From: Larkinella terrae
GTDB lineage: Bacteria > Bacteroidota > Bacteroidia > Cytophagales > Spirosomataceae
Reading direction: 5' to 3'
Assembly: GCF_009668025.1 (NCBI RefSeq)
Contig: NZ_WJXZ01000009.1
Location: forward strand, 186,001-250,000
Length of the DNA stretch: 64,000 bases
In this document: positions 35,790 to 45,587 of the stretch, piece after piece
How the letters are laid out: each line of letters opens with the position of its first letter
Numbering within the stretch: the stretch's first letter is position 1
Notes under the pieces: model-generated
Seen by the model: the letters and a program-made list of their open reading frames with translations, nothing else
What the model was told of the DNA's origin: nothing
Databases searched by the model: none
Made by a program: the position numbers and the translations under genes

Positions 35790-36895
35790 AAAAAACGAAA
35801 ACCGCTTCGTCGGTCCGACTAAAACTGGCACTTGGTCTGCTGGTCGTTCTGAACTGGTCCTGTAATAACAACCCGGATGATCCGGCGGCCGTCCCGTACG
35901 GTTCCGGCGTTCTGGTTGTCAACTCCGGAAATTTCACCGACAACAACGGCACCATTACGTATTTTCCACCAACGGGAACCACCGCTTCCTACGATATTTT
36001 TAACCAGGTTAACCAGCGGTCATTAACCGGAAGTGTTCAGGGATATACCGAGTCGGACGGCAAGGGATTGATTCTGGTAGACAATACCACGGCTGGGCAG
36101 GACAAGGTGGAAATTGTGGATGCGAATACATTCAAATCGCTGGCAACGCTGAAATCACCGGATATTGAAAATCCGCGCTCAGCCGTTCGGGTCAGCGCCA
36201 ACAAAGTGTACGTGAGCTGCTGGGATGTGTCCGGTGATTACACCAACGGCACGTTTTATAAAGATCCGGGTTACGTAGCCGTCGTGGATTTGTCGACTAA
36301 TACCGTGACGAAAAAAATTCCGGCGGTGAAAGGAGTGGAGTCTCTCTTGCTGGTGGGCAGTGAGGTGTTTGCCGGTTCGGCGGGGGGCGTCACCAAACTG
36401 TCGGTGATCGACGTTACGACCGACCAACTCAAAACCGGCATCGAGATTGGTTCGAATCCCAATCCGGTGGCCGTTGATGCGAATGGCAAATTGTGGGTGT
36501 ATTCGGCGGGCGAACTGGTTCGGGTCAACACACAAAGTAAAGTCGTTGAAAACCGCCTGAAAATCGGAACGGATAAATCGAAGTCGCCATCGAAATTCCG
36601 ATTAAGCGCCGACAAGAAGTATTTCTATTTTGTCAGCAGTTATTACGACGCCAATTACAAGGAATTCGGAGACCTCTACCGGTTCTCGGTCAACGATTCG
36701 AGCGTCCCGGCAACGACTCCATTCATCAAGCGACTGTTCAGCGGTTTGGATGTCGATCCTAAATCGGGCATCATCTACGGAGGTGTGACTCCATCTTACA
36801 AACAGGCCGGTTACGTATTGCGCTACCAGTCGAGCGGCACCCTGATCGATTCCGTAAAAGCCGAAATCGCACCGTCAGCGTTTTATTTTAAATAA
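35786..36895 (+). CDS. BtuG-like beta-propeller surface lipoprotein
   Basis: A 369-residue lipoprotein (signal peptide ending LNWSC, acylated C26) made of repeated YVTN/YncE-like beta-propeller blades such as KVEIVDANTFKSLATLKS, VAVVDLSTNTVTKKIPAVKG and LSVIDVTTDQLKTGIEIGSN. In Bacteroides, BtuG is a propeller lipoprotein that caps BtuB on the cell surface and binds cobalamin very tightly. The position after btuB in a B12-riboswitch operon makes the same role likely here, though the sequence similarity was not measured. It overlaps btuB by 4 bp. Confidence 0.75.
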   Translation: MKKTKTASSVRLKLALGLLVVLNWSCNNNPDDPAAVPYGSGVLVVNSGNFTDNNGTITYFPPTGTTASYDIFNQVNQRSLTGSVQGYTESDGKGLILVDNTTAGQDKVEIVDANTFKSLATLKSPDIENPRSAVRVSANKVYVSCWDVSGDYTNGTFYKDPGYVAVVDLSTNTVTKKIPAVKGVESLLLVGSEVFAGSAGGVTKLSVIDVTTDQLKTGIEIGSNPNPVAVDANGKLWVYSAGELVRVNTQSKVVENRLKIGTDKSKSPSKFRLSADKKYFYFVSSYYDANYKEFGDLYRFSVNDSSVPATTPFIKRLFSGLDVDPKSGIIYGGVTPSYKQAGYVLRYQSSGTLIDSVKAEIAPSAFYFK

Positions 36896-36904
36896 ATACA
36901 ACCG

Positions 36905-37588
36905 TTGAACAAAGCAATTCTTAGTTGGAGCGGGGGCAAGGATTCGGCCCTTGCTCTCTTTTTTTGCCGGCAATTAAAACAATTCGAAATTGTTGGGTTG
37001 CTCACCAACGTCAACGCAGAATTTGGCCGGGTCAGTATGCACGGCGTACGGACGGAACTAATCGAGGCACAGGCCGACGCAATCGGTCTTCCGTTATACA
37101 AGCTGGAATTTCCGGGCGAAGTTTCCATGGACGTCTACAATTCGCTGGTTTCCCAACGCCTGACAGAGTTCAAAAATCAGGGAATTACGCACGTAATTTA
37201 CGGTGACATTTTTCTGGAAGATTTACGCCAATACCGCGAGCAACAGGTAAACGCGCTTGGCCTGCAGGCGGTTTTTCCGTTATGGAATCAAAATACCGTG
37301 GTGTTATTGGCGAAGTTTGTTCAATCCGGTTTCAAAGCCGTGCTGGTTTGCATCAATGAAAATTACCTGACCGAAAGCTGGGCGGGCCGCGAACTGGACG
37401 ATACGGTTTTAAATGATCTGCCTGCAACTGTCGATCCGTGTGGCGAAAATGGCGAGTTTCATTCGTTCGTCTACGACGGCCCAATTTTCATCAAACCGAT
37501 TAGATTTCAACTTGGGGAAACCGTCCGGCGATCGTACGCCAAAACCGGCGAATGGGACACGGCGTTTATCTTTCAGGATTTAAGTTGA
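36905..37588 (+). CDS. PP-loop ATPase, Dph6/COG2102-like
   Basis: A 227-residue adenine-nucleotide alpha-hydrolase with the PP-loop SGGKDSAL (residues 9-16). The rest matches diphthine-ammonia ligase-like proteins (MHGVRTELIEAQADAIGLPL, then YGDIFLEDLRQYREQQ, and DPCGENGEFHSFVYDGP). Eukaryotic Dph6 makes diphthamide on EF-2, which bacteria lack, so the bacterial role must differ. The gene is third in the cobalamin-riboswitch operon, 9 bp after btuG, which points to corrinoid or related small-molecule handling. The start is TTG 36905, the only codon that keeps the whole PP-loop; no ATG is nearby. Confidence 0.8.
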   Translation: MNKAILSWSGGKDSALALFFCRQLKQFEIVGLLTNVNAEFGRVSMHGVRTELIEAQADAIGLPLYKLEFPGEVSMDVYNSLVSQRLTEFKNQGITHVIYGDIFLEDLRQYREQQVNALGLQAVFPLWNQNTVVLLAKFVQSGFKAVLVCINENYLTESWAGRELDDTVLNDLPATVDPCGENGEFHSFVYDGPIFIKPIRFQLGETVRRSYAKTGEWDTAFIFQDLS

Positions 37589-37592
37589 GAAG

Positions 37593-37608
37593 TGTTCCAC
37601 GTGAATCC
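37593..37608. other. parS-like site
   Basis: TGTTCCACGTGAATCC matches the parS consensus TGTTnCACGTGnAACA at 12 of 14 defined positions, with the core CACGTG intact. It starts 5 bp after a stop codon in an AT-rich gap. A chance match in a window this size is possible. Confidence 0.35.
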
Positions 37609-37777
37609 ATAAATCGTTCATCTACAGCTTGTTATATAACACTCTATGTATCAGGATATTATGAGCTAAAATAAAGCTTTCATTTAGTTAACTTTATTTG
37701 TTGTATAATTTATATTATGTTAACTAACATTTTCAATATTCCACATCAATGCTCTTCCTAACCTCCTTTTAACGAAA

Positions 37778-37803
37778 AAGCCCCGGTTGATCAACCGGGG
37801 CTT
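37778..37803 (-). terminator. Intrinsic terminator for the TPR gene
   Basis: AAGCCCCGGTT-GATC-AACCGGGGCTT is a perfect 11-bp stem with a 4-nt loop. Read on the minus strand it is followed by TTTTC, 22 bp after the TPR gene stop. Confidence 0.9.
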
Positions 37804-37825
37804 CTCACTTACGATTTCGAACAGC

Positions 37826-39265
37826 TTATTTGCTTTCGATACAAGGAACTTTCTTTTCTTCAAACTGCTTCAGAATGTTCTGAAGGTTCGTCAGGTTTTC
37901 ATTCAGGTCGGTGTCCGTATCTTTAACCGATTTCGCTTTTTCGAAATACGGCAATGCCTGTTTGAATTTCCCGCAAACCTGACCTTCGATTTCTTTACCC
38001 TTTGCCTGGTATTCTTTCATGTCCATGGCTTCGAGTTGTTTCCGGATCACGATCGCTTCGTTAAAGTAAGCCGCACCCAGGTTGAAGTTTGCATCGAAGT
38101 TGTTGGCATCAATGGCCAGCGCCTTGGTGTAATATTCTCTGGCAGCCGCCCGATCGTCAGCCACGCTCTTGGTCAGCTCGGCAATTTTTCCGGATTGGTT
38201 TCCGGCAGCCTGCGCTTCAGCAGCCTGCGTCTGAACATCTTTTTCCAAGGTTCCAATTTTTGTCTTGGAATCCGCGATCATCTGGTTAACGCGCGTAATC
38301 TGACTTTTCACGTCGACATTTTTGGGCTCTTTTTTCGCCCGTGCTGTCAGACGAGCCAACTCCGTCTGTGATTCTTTCAGAACTACTTTCTCCTCTTCCA
38401 GTTGCTTGGCTGCGCTCGGTCCTTTCTTCGCGCTTCCTCCCAGTTTGGCCAGCTCATCCGCATTTTTATCTTTCCGGTTGTCGTACAGGCTGGCAATGGT
38501 CAGCAGGTTATTCACGTTGTTCGGATCTTTTGTCAGAGCCGCTTTCAAATCCGTGATCGCTTCGTCCACTTTTCCAGAAGTTACCAGAATACTGGTTTTC
38601 TGCGTACTCAGGTCCTTGCTGTTCGGTAAGGTTGCGATTCCCTTGTCGATCGTGGCCAGCGCCTTCTCGATTTCCTTGTCCTGGTAATACAAACTTACCA
38701 GCGTCGTGTAAACCGATACGTCTTTACCGCCATTGGCAATGTACCGCTCGAACTGCGCTTTGGCATCGCTCGGCTTGTCGGTGTTTTGCGTAAAAATACC
38801 GGCGTACAACGCTGCCGTTGTATCTTTCGGATTAATCTCCCCCGCCATCGACATCAGTCGGGCCGCATCCTTGAAATTTTTCGCCTGATACTTATAAATA
38901 CCGGAGTTCATGAAAGCCTGGAACATAGTCTGCCCTTTCATGGCCTCTTCGGCTTCTTTCGCCAGTTTACCAGGACCGCCGGTTTTTTTATCCTTATCTA
39001 ATTCAACGACTTTCTTGTAAGCATCGTAGGCAACTGTCGCAGCATTCGAATCCAGTTTTATGGCCTGCGTCGCAATATTCTCATACGTTTTAGCGCGATC
39101 CATCCAGGTTTTTGGCTTGACATTGGCTTTCTCGTCGGTGATTGCCTTGTCGCTTTTTTCTTTCTCGCTCTGGAAAGCTTTTTCCGTCAGAGCATCAGCA
39201 CCTTGAGCGTACGATGCTCCTACTGATAATAATCCCGCCAGTAGAAAGAACGAGAGACGTTTCAT
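37826..39265 (-). CDS. Exported TPR-repeat protein
   Basis: A 479-residue protein with a signal peptide (MKRLSFFLLAGLLSVGASYA) followed by TPR units such as FMNSGIYKYQAKNFKDAARL, YTTLVSLYYQDKEIEKALAT and FDANFNLGAAYFNEAIVIRK. Between about residues 285 and 370 a charged coiled-coil (QLEEEKVVLKESQTELARL, then VNQMIADSKTKIGTLEKDV) interrupts the repeats. The C terminus ends in VPCIESK. A periplasmic scaffold or chaperone-like role is inferred. It lies downstream of gyrA on the same strand, separated by 71 bp. Confidence 0.82.
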   Translation of the reverse strand: MKRLSFFLLAGLLSVGASYAQGADALTEKAFQSEKEKSDKAITDEKANVKPKTWMDRAKTYENIATQAIKLDSNAATVAYDAYKKVVELDKDKKTGGPGKLAKEAEEAMKGQTMFQAFMNSGIYKYQAKNFKDAARLMSMAGEINPKDTTAALYAGIFTQNTDKPSDAKAQFERYIANGGKDVSVYTTLVSLYYQDKEIEKALATIDKGIATLPNSKDLSTQKTSILVTSGKVDEAITDLKAALTKDPNNVNNLLTIASLYDNRKDKNADELAKLGGSAKKGPSAAKQLEEEKVVLKESQTELARLTARAKKEPKNVDVKSQITRVNQMIADSKTKIGTLEKDVQTQAAEAQAAGNQSGKIAELTKSVADDRAAAREYYTKALAIDANNFDANFNLGAAYFNEAIVIRKQLEAMDMKEYQAKGKEIEGQVCGKFKQALPYFEKAKSVKDTDTDLNENLTNLQNILKQFEEKKVPCIESK

Positions 39266-39336
39266 ATGACTAAAATTTGTGGTTAAAATTTATTTCTGAA
39301 TTAATTCTGGAAAGTACTGAATAATTTATGGGATAA

Positions 39337-41886
39337 TCAAGCCACTGAATCAGACGATGGTTCTTCTGCGCCATCAACCGGAGTTTCCGGTGTAGTGCCA
39401 TTTCCCTCAATTTCAACATCTTCCTCCCGGGCAATCCGGGTAACGGAGGCAATTTCGTCGCCATCGCGCAGGTTGATCAGCCTCACTCCCTGCGTGTTCC
39501 GGCCAATGACCCGAACCTCGTCGACGTGCATCCGAATGGCCGTTCCCGATTTCGTAATAATCATCATATCATCCGAATCGGTAACTTCCAGAATCCCGAC
39601 CAGGTTGCCAACTTTATCCGTAACCTTCAACGTACCGACCCCTTTTGCGCCCCGGTTCGTTACCCGGTATTCATCCAGCGGAGAACGCTTTCCGAATCCT
39701 TTTTCCGAAACCACCAGCAGTTGCGCATCGTCGCGACCGATACAAACCATACCGACTGCTTTGACGCCCGCATCCAGATCGATCCCCCGAACACCGGCGG
39801 CCGTACGACCCATCGGACGCACCCGGCTTTCGTTAAACCGCACCGCTTTGCCTTCGCTCGACGCGATGACGATGTCATTCTGACCGTTGGTCATACAGAC
39901 ATTCAACAGGCGGTCTCCCTCCTCTTCGTTAATCGTAATGGCAATGATTCCGTTCTGGCGCGGCCGCGAATACGCTTCGAGCAGAGTCTTCTTGATTGTT
40001 CCCTGTTCCGTACACATCACTATATAATTGTTGTTGATGTAGTCGGCATTTTTCAGGTCCTTCACATTGATTACCGCCCGCACCTTGTCGTCGGATTCAA
40101 TGTTGATGAAGTTGGCCAGCGGGCGACCTTTCGAATCGCGGGCGCCTTCGGGCAATTCATACACCGGCAACCAGTACAACCGCCCTTTCTGCGTGAAAAT
40201 CAGCAGCGTGTTGTGCATCGTCGCCATGAACAGATGCTCCGTAAAATCGTCTTCCTTCGTTTTGGCCGCGCGCGAGCCGACTCCTCCCCGACTTTGGGTC
40301 CGGTATTCGGTCAGGGGTGTCCGTTTGATGTAGCCTTCGTGCGAAATGGTAATCAGCATTTCTTCGTCGGCAATCAGCGACAGATCACTGATGTTACCAT
40401 CGCCGAGCATGTTGATCTCCGTCCGGCGAGGATCGCCGTAACGGGCTTTCAGTTCCAGCAGTTCGTCCCGGACAATCTGCAATTTCCGTTCTTCGCTCGC
40501 CAGAATGCTCCGCAAATCGGCAATCAGTCGGGCCAGTTCTTCGTATTCGGCAATAATCTTGTCGCGTTCGAGACCGGTCAACCGTTGCAGACGCAGTTCC
40601 AGAATGGCTTTGGCCTGAATTTCCGACAACTGGAACCGTTCGATCAAACCGTTCTTGGCCACTTCCGGATCGCGGGAACTCCGGATCAGTTCAATCACCG
40701 CATCCAGGTTATCCAGCGCGATCAGCAAACCTTCCAAAATATGCGCCCGCTTTTCGGCTTCCCGCAGTTCGTACTGCGTCCGGCGTGTGATCACCTCCTG
40801 ACGGTGTTCCACGTAATACCGGATCATATCTTTCAGATTCAGCAAAACCGGGCGGCCTTTCACCAGCGCGACGTTGTTGATGTTGAAAGCCGACTGTAGC
40901 TGGGTAAACTTATACAGGTTATTCAACACGACGTTCGGAACCGCGTCCCGCTTCAGGTCGTAAACCACCCGCAGACCGTCGCGATCCGACTCATCCCGAA
41001 ACGCCGAAATGCCTTCAATCTTCTTATCGTTGATCAGGTCCGCCGTCTTCTCCAGCATCACGGCTTTATTAACCATGTAGGGAATATCGGTAACAATGAT
41101 CTGGGTCTTGCCTTTGTTTTCTTCGATGGTGGCATGCGCCCGCAAAACCACCCGACCCTGTCCGGTCCGGAATGCGTTGCGCACCCCTTCCATACCATAT
41201 ATAGTAGCCCCCGTCGGAAAATCCGGAGCCGTGATGTGCTCCATCAGTTCGTCGATGGTAATTTCCTGGTTGTCGATGTAGGCAACAATCCCGTCAACGA
41301 CTTCGGTCAGGTTGTGGGGCGCCATGTTCGTGGCCATCCCGACGGCAATTCCCGACGAACCGTTCAGCAACAGGTTCGGCAGTTTGGCCGGCATAACGGT
41401 CGGCTCTTCCAGCGAATCATCGAAATTCGACTGAAAGTCGACGGTTTCCTTATAAATATCGGTAAGTAATTCCTCCGCAATCCGTTTCAGACGGGCCTCG
41501 GTGTACCGCATAGCCGCCGGAAAGTCACCATCGATCGACCCGAAATTCCCCTGACCGTCCACCAGCGGATACCGCAGCGACCAGTCCTGAGCCATCCGCA
41601 CCATCGTTCCGTAGACGGAGGAGTCGCCGTGTGGGTGGTATTTCCCCAAAACCTCCCCAACAATCCGGGCGGATTTCTTAAACGGTTTGTTATAATTGAC
41701 GCCCAACTCAGCCATTCCGAAAAGCACCCGGCGGTGTACCGGTTTCAAACCGTCACGGACATCAGGTAACGCCCGGGAGATAATAACCGACATCGAATAA
41801 TCGATGTAAGCCCCGCGCATTTCGTCTTCAATGTTGATTGGAATAATGTTGGTGGAGTTGTTGTTTTCTTCTGTCTCTTCTGCCAT
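39337..41886 (-). CDS. gyrA: DNA gyrase subunit A
   Basis: An 849-residue type IIA topoisomerase subunit that cuts and rejoins DNA during negative supercoiling. The breakage-reunion domain contains [32 protein letters not shown] and the catalytic Tyr128 in AMRYTEARL. The C-terminal beta-pinwheel carries a GyrA box ([10 protein letters not shown] near residue 530), which distinguishes it from ParC. In the quinolone-binding segment Ser83 (E. coli numbering) is conserved, Ala84 is Ser and Asp87 is Gly. The acidic tail ([20 protein letters not shown]) is normal. gyrB is not in the window. Confidence 0.96.
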   Translation of the reverse strand: MAEETEENNNSTNIIPINIEDEMRGAYIDYSMSVIISRALPDVRDGLKPVHRRVLFGMAELGVNYNKPFKKSARIVGEVLGKYHPHGDSSVYGTMVRMAQDWSLRYPLVDGQGNFGSIDGDFPAAMRYTEARLKRIAEELLTDIYKETVDFQSNFDDSLEEPTVMPAKLPNLLLNGSSGIAVGMATNMAPHNLTEVVDGIVAYIDNQEITIDELMEHITAPDFPTGATIYGMEGVRNAFRTGQGRVVLRAHATIEENKGKTQIIVTDIPYMVNKAVMLEKTADLINDKKIEGISAFRDESDRDGLRVVYDLKRDAVPNVVLNNLYKFTQLQSAFNINNVALVKGRPVLLNLKDMIRYYVEHRQEVITRRTQYELREAEKRAHILEGLLIALDNLDAVIELIRSSRDPEVAKNGLIERFQLSEIQAKAILELRLQRLTGLERDKIIAEYEELARLIADLRSILASEERKLQIVRDELLELKARYGDPRRTEINMLGDGNISDLSLIADEEMLITISHEGYIKRTPLTEYRTQSRGGVGSRAAKTKEDDFTEHLFMATMHNTLLIFTQKGRLYWLPVYELPEGARDSKGRPLANFINIESDDKVRAVINVKDLKNADYINNNYIVMCTEQGTIKKTLLEAYSRPRQNGIIAITINEEEGDRLLNVCMTNGQNDIVIASSEGKAVRFNESRVRPMGRTAAGVRGIDLDAGVKAVGMVCIGRDDAQLLVVSEKGFGKRSPLDEYRVTNRGAKGVGTLKVTDKVGNLVGILEVTDSDDMMIITKSGTAIRMHVDEVRVIGRNTQGVRLINLRDGDEIASVTRIAREEDVEIEGNGTTPETPVDGAEEPSSDSVA

Positions 41887-42388
41887 AAGAAGTCAATTCT
41901 CTGTCCGATAATACGGACGAAGCGATGATTAAAAAGTGGAACCGCCCTACCAGGATTCCGTCGGACGGGTTATGACCTTTTCACAGGTAGGCCAATCATA
42001 CAAATATGCAAAAAAATCGCCACAAATAAAAGCATTTGCCGCATGAAGTGCAATTTCTCACCTCTTCGGGAAAGGCTAAAGCAAGGCCCCGAATATCCCT
42101 CCTCCCTGCCGGAAGGAAACCCACGTTTTTTGCCGGTTTCCAACCCATTTCGAAACGTGTAGCGCCCTAAATGAACAAACCTTAATTTGAATCAGGAAAA
42201 ATCAGTTTCAACTTTAAATAGTCCATTTTTAATCAGATGAAACAAATCTTACCAAAAAGTATGTTTTATAATAAAAGCTAGGCCATTTCCGGTTTGAAAA
42301 AGTTTGTTGGGGGTAAAAATTGTATTTGACATATATTATCTATATTTGAAAAAAACCTCAACAAACCGCGTTCAGTAACCGTATTTCA
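41887..42388. other. 500-bp gap between gyrA and response regulator
   Basis: Divergent promoter region. I see no gene. A weak GGAAACC/GGTTTCC hairpin lies near 42116-42144, and a TATATTTG box near the plus-strand gene. The gyrA side has no clean TAnnTTTG match; CATATTTG on the minus strand near 42000-42010 is one base off. Confidence 0.5.
42341..42348 (+). promoter_or_regulatory. -7 box (TATATTTG) for the response regulator
   Basis: TATATTTG matches TAnnTTTG, 41 bp before the start codon. A TTTG at 42325 is only 12 bp away, too close for a normal -33 element. Confidence 0.4.
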
Positions 42389-42808
42389 ATGGCCCAGAGA
42401 CACCGCATTATCATTGCTGATGACGACGATGACGATCGGCTTTTATTTAAGTCAATATTGGACAAAACCTGGCTGGATTGCGACGTTACTTTTGCAGGAG
42501 ACGGTGTCGAATTACTGGAGCATCTGGAAAGCATTCAGAACGTGCCTGTTTTAATCTTTCTGGATTTGAACATGCCCCGGATGGACGGTTTCACGACGCT
42601 GAACGAACTCCGCTCCAATCCGGCTTATCGCTCCATCCCGGTCATTATTTTCACGACCTCTTCCCTTCCCGACCACATTACCCGCTGCTATCAACTCGGA
42701 GCGAATTCCTATTTAACAAAACCATCTGGCTATCATCAGCTTACGGAAGTAATCAGCCAGGTTCGGGCTTTCTGGTTCGACGTTGCCCGTATTCCCGGCG
42801 GGAATTAA
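42389..42808 (+). CDS. Single-domain response regulator
   Basis: A 139-residue CheY-like receiver without an output domain. Acidic pocket residues are in IIIADDDDDD (11-16), the phospho-acceptor is D59 in LIFLDLNMPRMDG, the switch Thr is in IIFTTSS and the conserved Lys in YLTKPSG. The hydrophobic tail FWFDVARIPGG matches a receiver group common in Cytophagales. It could be the phospho-partner of the hybrid kinase encoded 218 bp downstream on the same strand, which is inference from proximity. An alternative is a shared receiver for several kinases. Confidence 0.9.
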   Translation: MAQRHRIIIADDDDDDRLLFKSILDKTWLDCDVTFAGDGVELLEHLESIQNVPVLIFLDLNMPRMDGFTTLNELRSNPAYRSIPVIIFTTSSLPDHITRCYQLGANSYLTKPSGYHQLTEVISQVRAFWFDVARIPGGN

Positions 42809-43026
42809 TTTCCAGCTATTCGCTAGTCTCATCATTCCAGATTGAGTAGTTTACTAAATGGATTGGGCAGATGTGTATAATTACGCATCCGATCTCGGTT
42901 TAAAGCCTCCGTATTGCCCGCTTTCCGGCGTAAAAGGTAATGAGTAAAATTTACGTCCCCAGCCGGCGGATTATTGTCCGATAATTAGTACGTTCGCTTA
43001 CTCAACGCAGGAATCAGTTCAGTTAC

Positions 43027-45447
43027 ATGAAAAGCCGTCTCGCTTCGGTCCATCCACTCCAACTCATTTGCCTGGGCCTGACCGCCCTGCTGGCGTATGG
43101 GTTGCTGGGTTGTGCCATCGGCTATTCCCAATCGGTGTCCGGAAATTTACCCCAGGCCCAGCGTGGCGTTCTGGATCTGCGGACCGTTCCGTTCGATCAG
43201 CAAACGGTGCCCTTAAACGGTACCTGGAAGTGGTATTGGCAAACCATGCTGAAACCCGGCGATTCGGAAACAAATGTAGACTACGCTCCTTTCCCGGAAA
43301 TCTGGAATAAACAGACCCGACAAAACCAGCCCCTGCCCGGTATGGGGTATGCCACGTATGCCTTAACGGTGTTGTTGCCGCCAGCCACTCCCCCACTCGC
43401 TCTCCGGTTACCAGACACGTTTACATCGTACCGCTTATTCCTGAACGGTCAGGAATTAGCTCACAACGGCTCACCCGGCACTTCGAAGGAAACGACCACG
43501 CCCTTCTGGTCGACGCAGGTAAAACCGATTCATCCGACCTCCGACACGCTCCATCTTTTGCTACAAGTAGCTAATTTTCAACACTATAAAGGAGGACCCT
43601 ACCAATCTATTGAATTGGGCAAGGCGGAAGATTTGCTGATCGCCAGAAACCGCGAATGCGCCCTGAGCTTTACATTGGCGGGATGTTTATTCATGGGCGG
43701 ATTGTTTTTTCTTGGCCTGTTTTTGTTTGGTCGTCACGAGATTTCGATCCTGTATTTCTCGCTCTTCTGCCTGCTCTACAGCTACCGGATCGTGGGCAGC
43801 GACCAGTACGCCCTTCACTCCTTATTTCAGGATACTGCCTGGTCCTTGACGCTCCACCTGGAATACCTGTCGCTCTACCTGAGCATAGCGGTTTTTGTTG
43901 TCTATACCGGATCGTTGTACCCGGACGATGTGAATAAAATCGTAATAAAACTTCTGGCGGGAATCTGTCTGGCGTTTGCAGCAGCGACCATTCTGTTTCC
44001 GGCCCGCATTTTTACCCAAATGATCAATCCTTTTCTGGGACTGATGTTTATTTACATTGGCTACGCCTTTTACGTTTACTGGCGGGCCGCTCAGCGCAAA
44101 CGCCCGGGCGCCCGGTATTCGCTAATGAGCACGGCGGTTTTACTGGCAGTATTTATCATCATTATTTTTAAATACTTCCAGATCGCATTTCCCGAAAATG
44201 TCATTCTTTTTGTTGGTTACATAGGCTTCTTCTTTTTGCAATCGCTCGTACTGTCGTTCCGGTTTGCTTATACACTGAAACAGGCAAAAGAACAGGCGGA
44301 AGAAGGGTTGCGGGTAAAAAATGAATTTCTGAGCACCATGAGCCACGAAATCAGAACCCCGCTGAATGCCGTGATCGGGATGAACCATCTGCTGCTCCAG
44401 GATCACCCGCGCCCGGATCAGAAACAACACCTCGACGTCATGCTGTTTTCTGCCAAAAATCTGCTCCACATCGTCAACGACATTCTGGATTTCAACCGGA
44501 TTGAAGGCGGAAAAACCGTTCTGGAAATGATTCCGATGGACCCGGCCACCATCCTGCAAAACGTCGTAAACAGCTACCAGACGGCTGCAGCGGAAAAATC
44601 CTTGCTCCTTAAGGTAACCATCGATCATCGGTTTAAAACCAGAGTAACCGGCGATCCTTCCCGACTCGCTCAGGTCGTTTCCAATCTGGTGCAGAATGCC
44701 ATTAAGTTTACCGAAAAGGGGCAGATCCTGGTGAATCTGATCGTCAATGAAGAGACCGAACACAATATCACCCTCACCCTTGCGGTTGAAGATACCGGTA
44801 TTGGGATTGCGCCCGACAAACAGGAGATGGTTTTTAACCGGTTTACGCAGGCCGATTCGTCCCTGTCCCGCAGTTACGGCGGAACGGGTTTGGGGCTGGC
44901 CATCTGCCGACGGATTCTGGAACTCCAGCATGTTGACCTGCGCCTGCAGAGCCAGCCAGGCAAAGGATCCCGGTTTTATTTCACGCAGACCTTCCCCAAA
45001 ATAACCCCACCACCCGAGTTGGAGCGGGAGCCCGCGCCGGAACCCGAACCAAAACCGATCCCGACCGATAAACCGCTAAAGGGAATTTTCGTACTGCTGG
45101 TGGAAGACAACGCCATGAATGTAATTCTGGCCAAAAACGTCCTCGACCGGCTGGGTGCAACGGTCGAAGTAGCCAGCAATGGGCAGGAAGCCGTCGAAAA
45201 GCTGGATTCGTCGCGGCACCACCTGATTCTGATGGACTTACAAATGCCGGTAATGGACGGATACGAAGCCACCCGCATTATTCGCCAGCGAAACGAAACC
45301 TTGCCCATTATCGCCCTGACGGCCAGCCTGGCCCAGGAAGTGGGTGATCAGACCCAACTGGCCGGTCTGAACGAAGTGCTGGTCAAACCGTATACACCAG
45401 CCAGTCTGATGCAGGTGATCATGCGGCATCTCAAAATTCCAAACTGA
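43027..45447 (+). CDS. 7TM hybrid sensor histidine kinase with receiver
   Basis: An 806-residue hybrid kinase. A signal-like helix (residues 12-32) leads to a periplasmic jelly-roll domain (about 45-200; LNGTWKWYWQ, YATYALTVLLP, SYRLFLNGQEL), as in 7TMR-DISM proteins. Seven membrane helices (about 215-400) follow. The cytosolic part has HisKA with H440 in STMSHEIRTPLNAVIGM, HATPase motifs QNAIKFT, DTGIGIAPDK and GGTGLGLAIC, and a C-terminal receiver with D737 in LILMDLQMPVMDG. The jelly-roll suggests sensing of a carbohydrate or other small ligand. No DNA-binding output is fused, so a separate regulator must act. Confidence 0.9.
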   Translation: MKSRLASVHPLQLICLGLTALLAYGLLGCAIGYSQSVSGNLPQAQRGVLDLRTVPFDQQTVPLNGTWKWYWQTMLKPGDSETNVDYAPFPEIWNKQTRQNQPLPGMGYATYALTVLLPPATPPLALRLPDTFTSYRLFLNGQELAHNGSPGTSKETTTPFWSTQVKPIHPTSDTLHLLLQVANFQHYKGGPYQSIELGKAEDLLIARNRECALSFTLAGCLFMGGLFFLGLFLFGRHEISILYFSLFCLLYSYRIVGSDQYALHSLFQDTAWSLTLHLEYLSLYLSIAVFVVYTGSLYPDDVNKIVIKLLAGICLAFAAATILFPARIFTQMINPFLGLMFIYIGYAFYVYWRAAQRKRPGARYSLMSTAVLLAVFIIIIFKYFQIAFPENVILFVGYIGFFFLQSLVLSFRFAYTLKQAKEQAEEGLRVKNEFLSTMSHEIRTPLNAVIGMNHLLLQDHPRPDQKQHLDVMLFSAKNLLHIVNDILDFNRIEGGKTVLEMIPMDPATILQNVVNSYQTAAAEKSLLLKVTIDHRFKTRVTGDPSRLAQVVSNLVQNAIKFTEKGQILVNLIVNEETEHNITLTLAVEDTGIGIAPDKQEMVFNRFTQADSSLSRSYGGTGLGLAICRRILELQHVDLRLQSQPGKGSRFYFTQTFPKITPPPELEREPAPEPEPKPIPTDKPLKGIFVLLVEDNAMNVILAKNVLDRLGATVEVASNGQEAVEKLDSSRHHLILMDLQMPVMDGYEATRIIRQRNETLPIIALTASLAQEVGDQTQLAGLNEVLVKPYTPASLMQVIMRHLKIPN

Positions 45448-45587
45448 TCGAAGCCGGTTGTAAAGTCTGAAAAAGCGCGCTTAGTAGACAAAAAACGCGC
45501 TTCATACGCCGTTTAATAAGTAGCCACCCCGTTGCTTCTGACTATTTATTTATATTACTTTCCAAAGTCCGGATTATCGAGGAAAGT

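Noticed and set aside
39526-40899. 457-codon plus-strand frame across gyrA
   Set aside because: It is antisense to conserved gyrA codons and is rich in His, Arg and Gln, as expected from the complement of GC-biased coding DNA.
42116-42144. GGAAACC/GGTTTCC hairpin upstream of gyrA
   Set aside because: Short stem in a 500-bp gap; chance is likely.
45473-45502. AAGCGCG/CGCGCTT hairpin after the hybrid kinase as terminator
   Set aside because: The stem is only 7 bp, the loop is long and there is no T-run.
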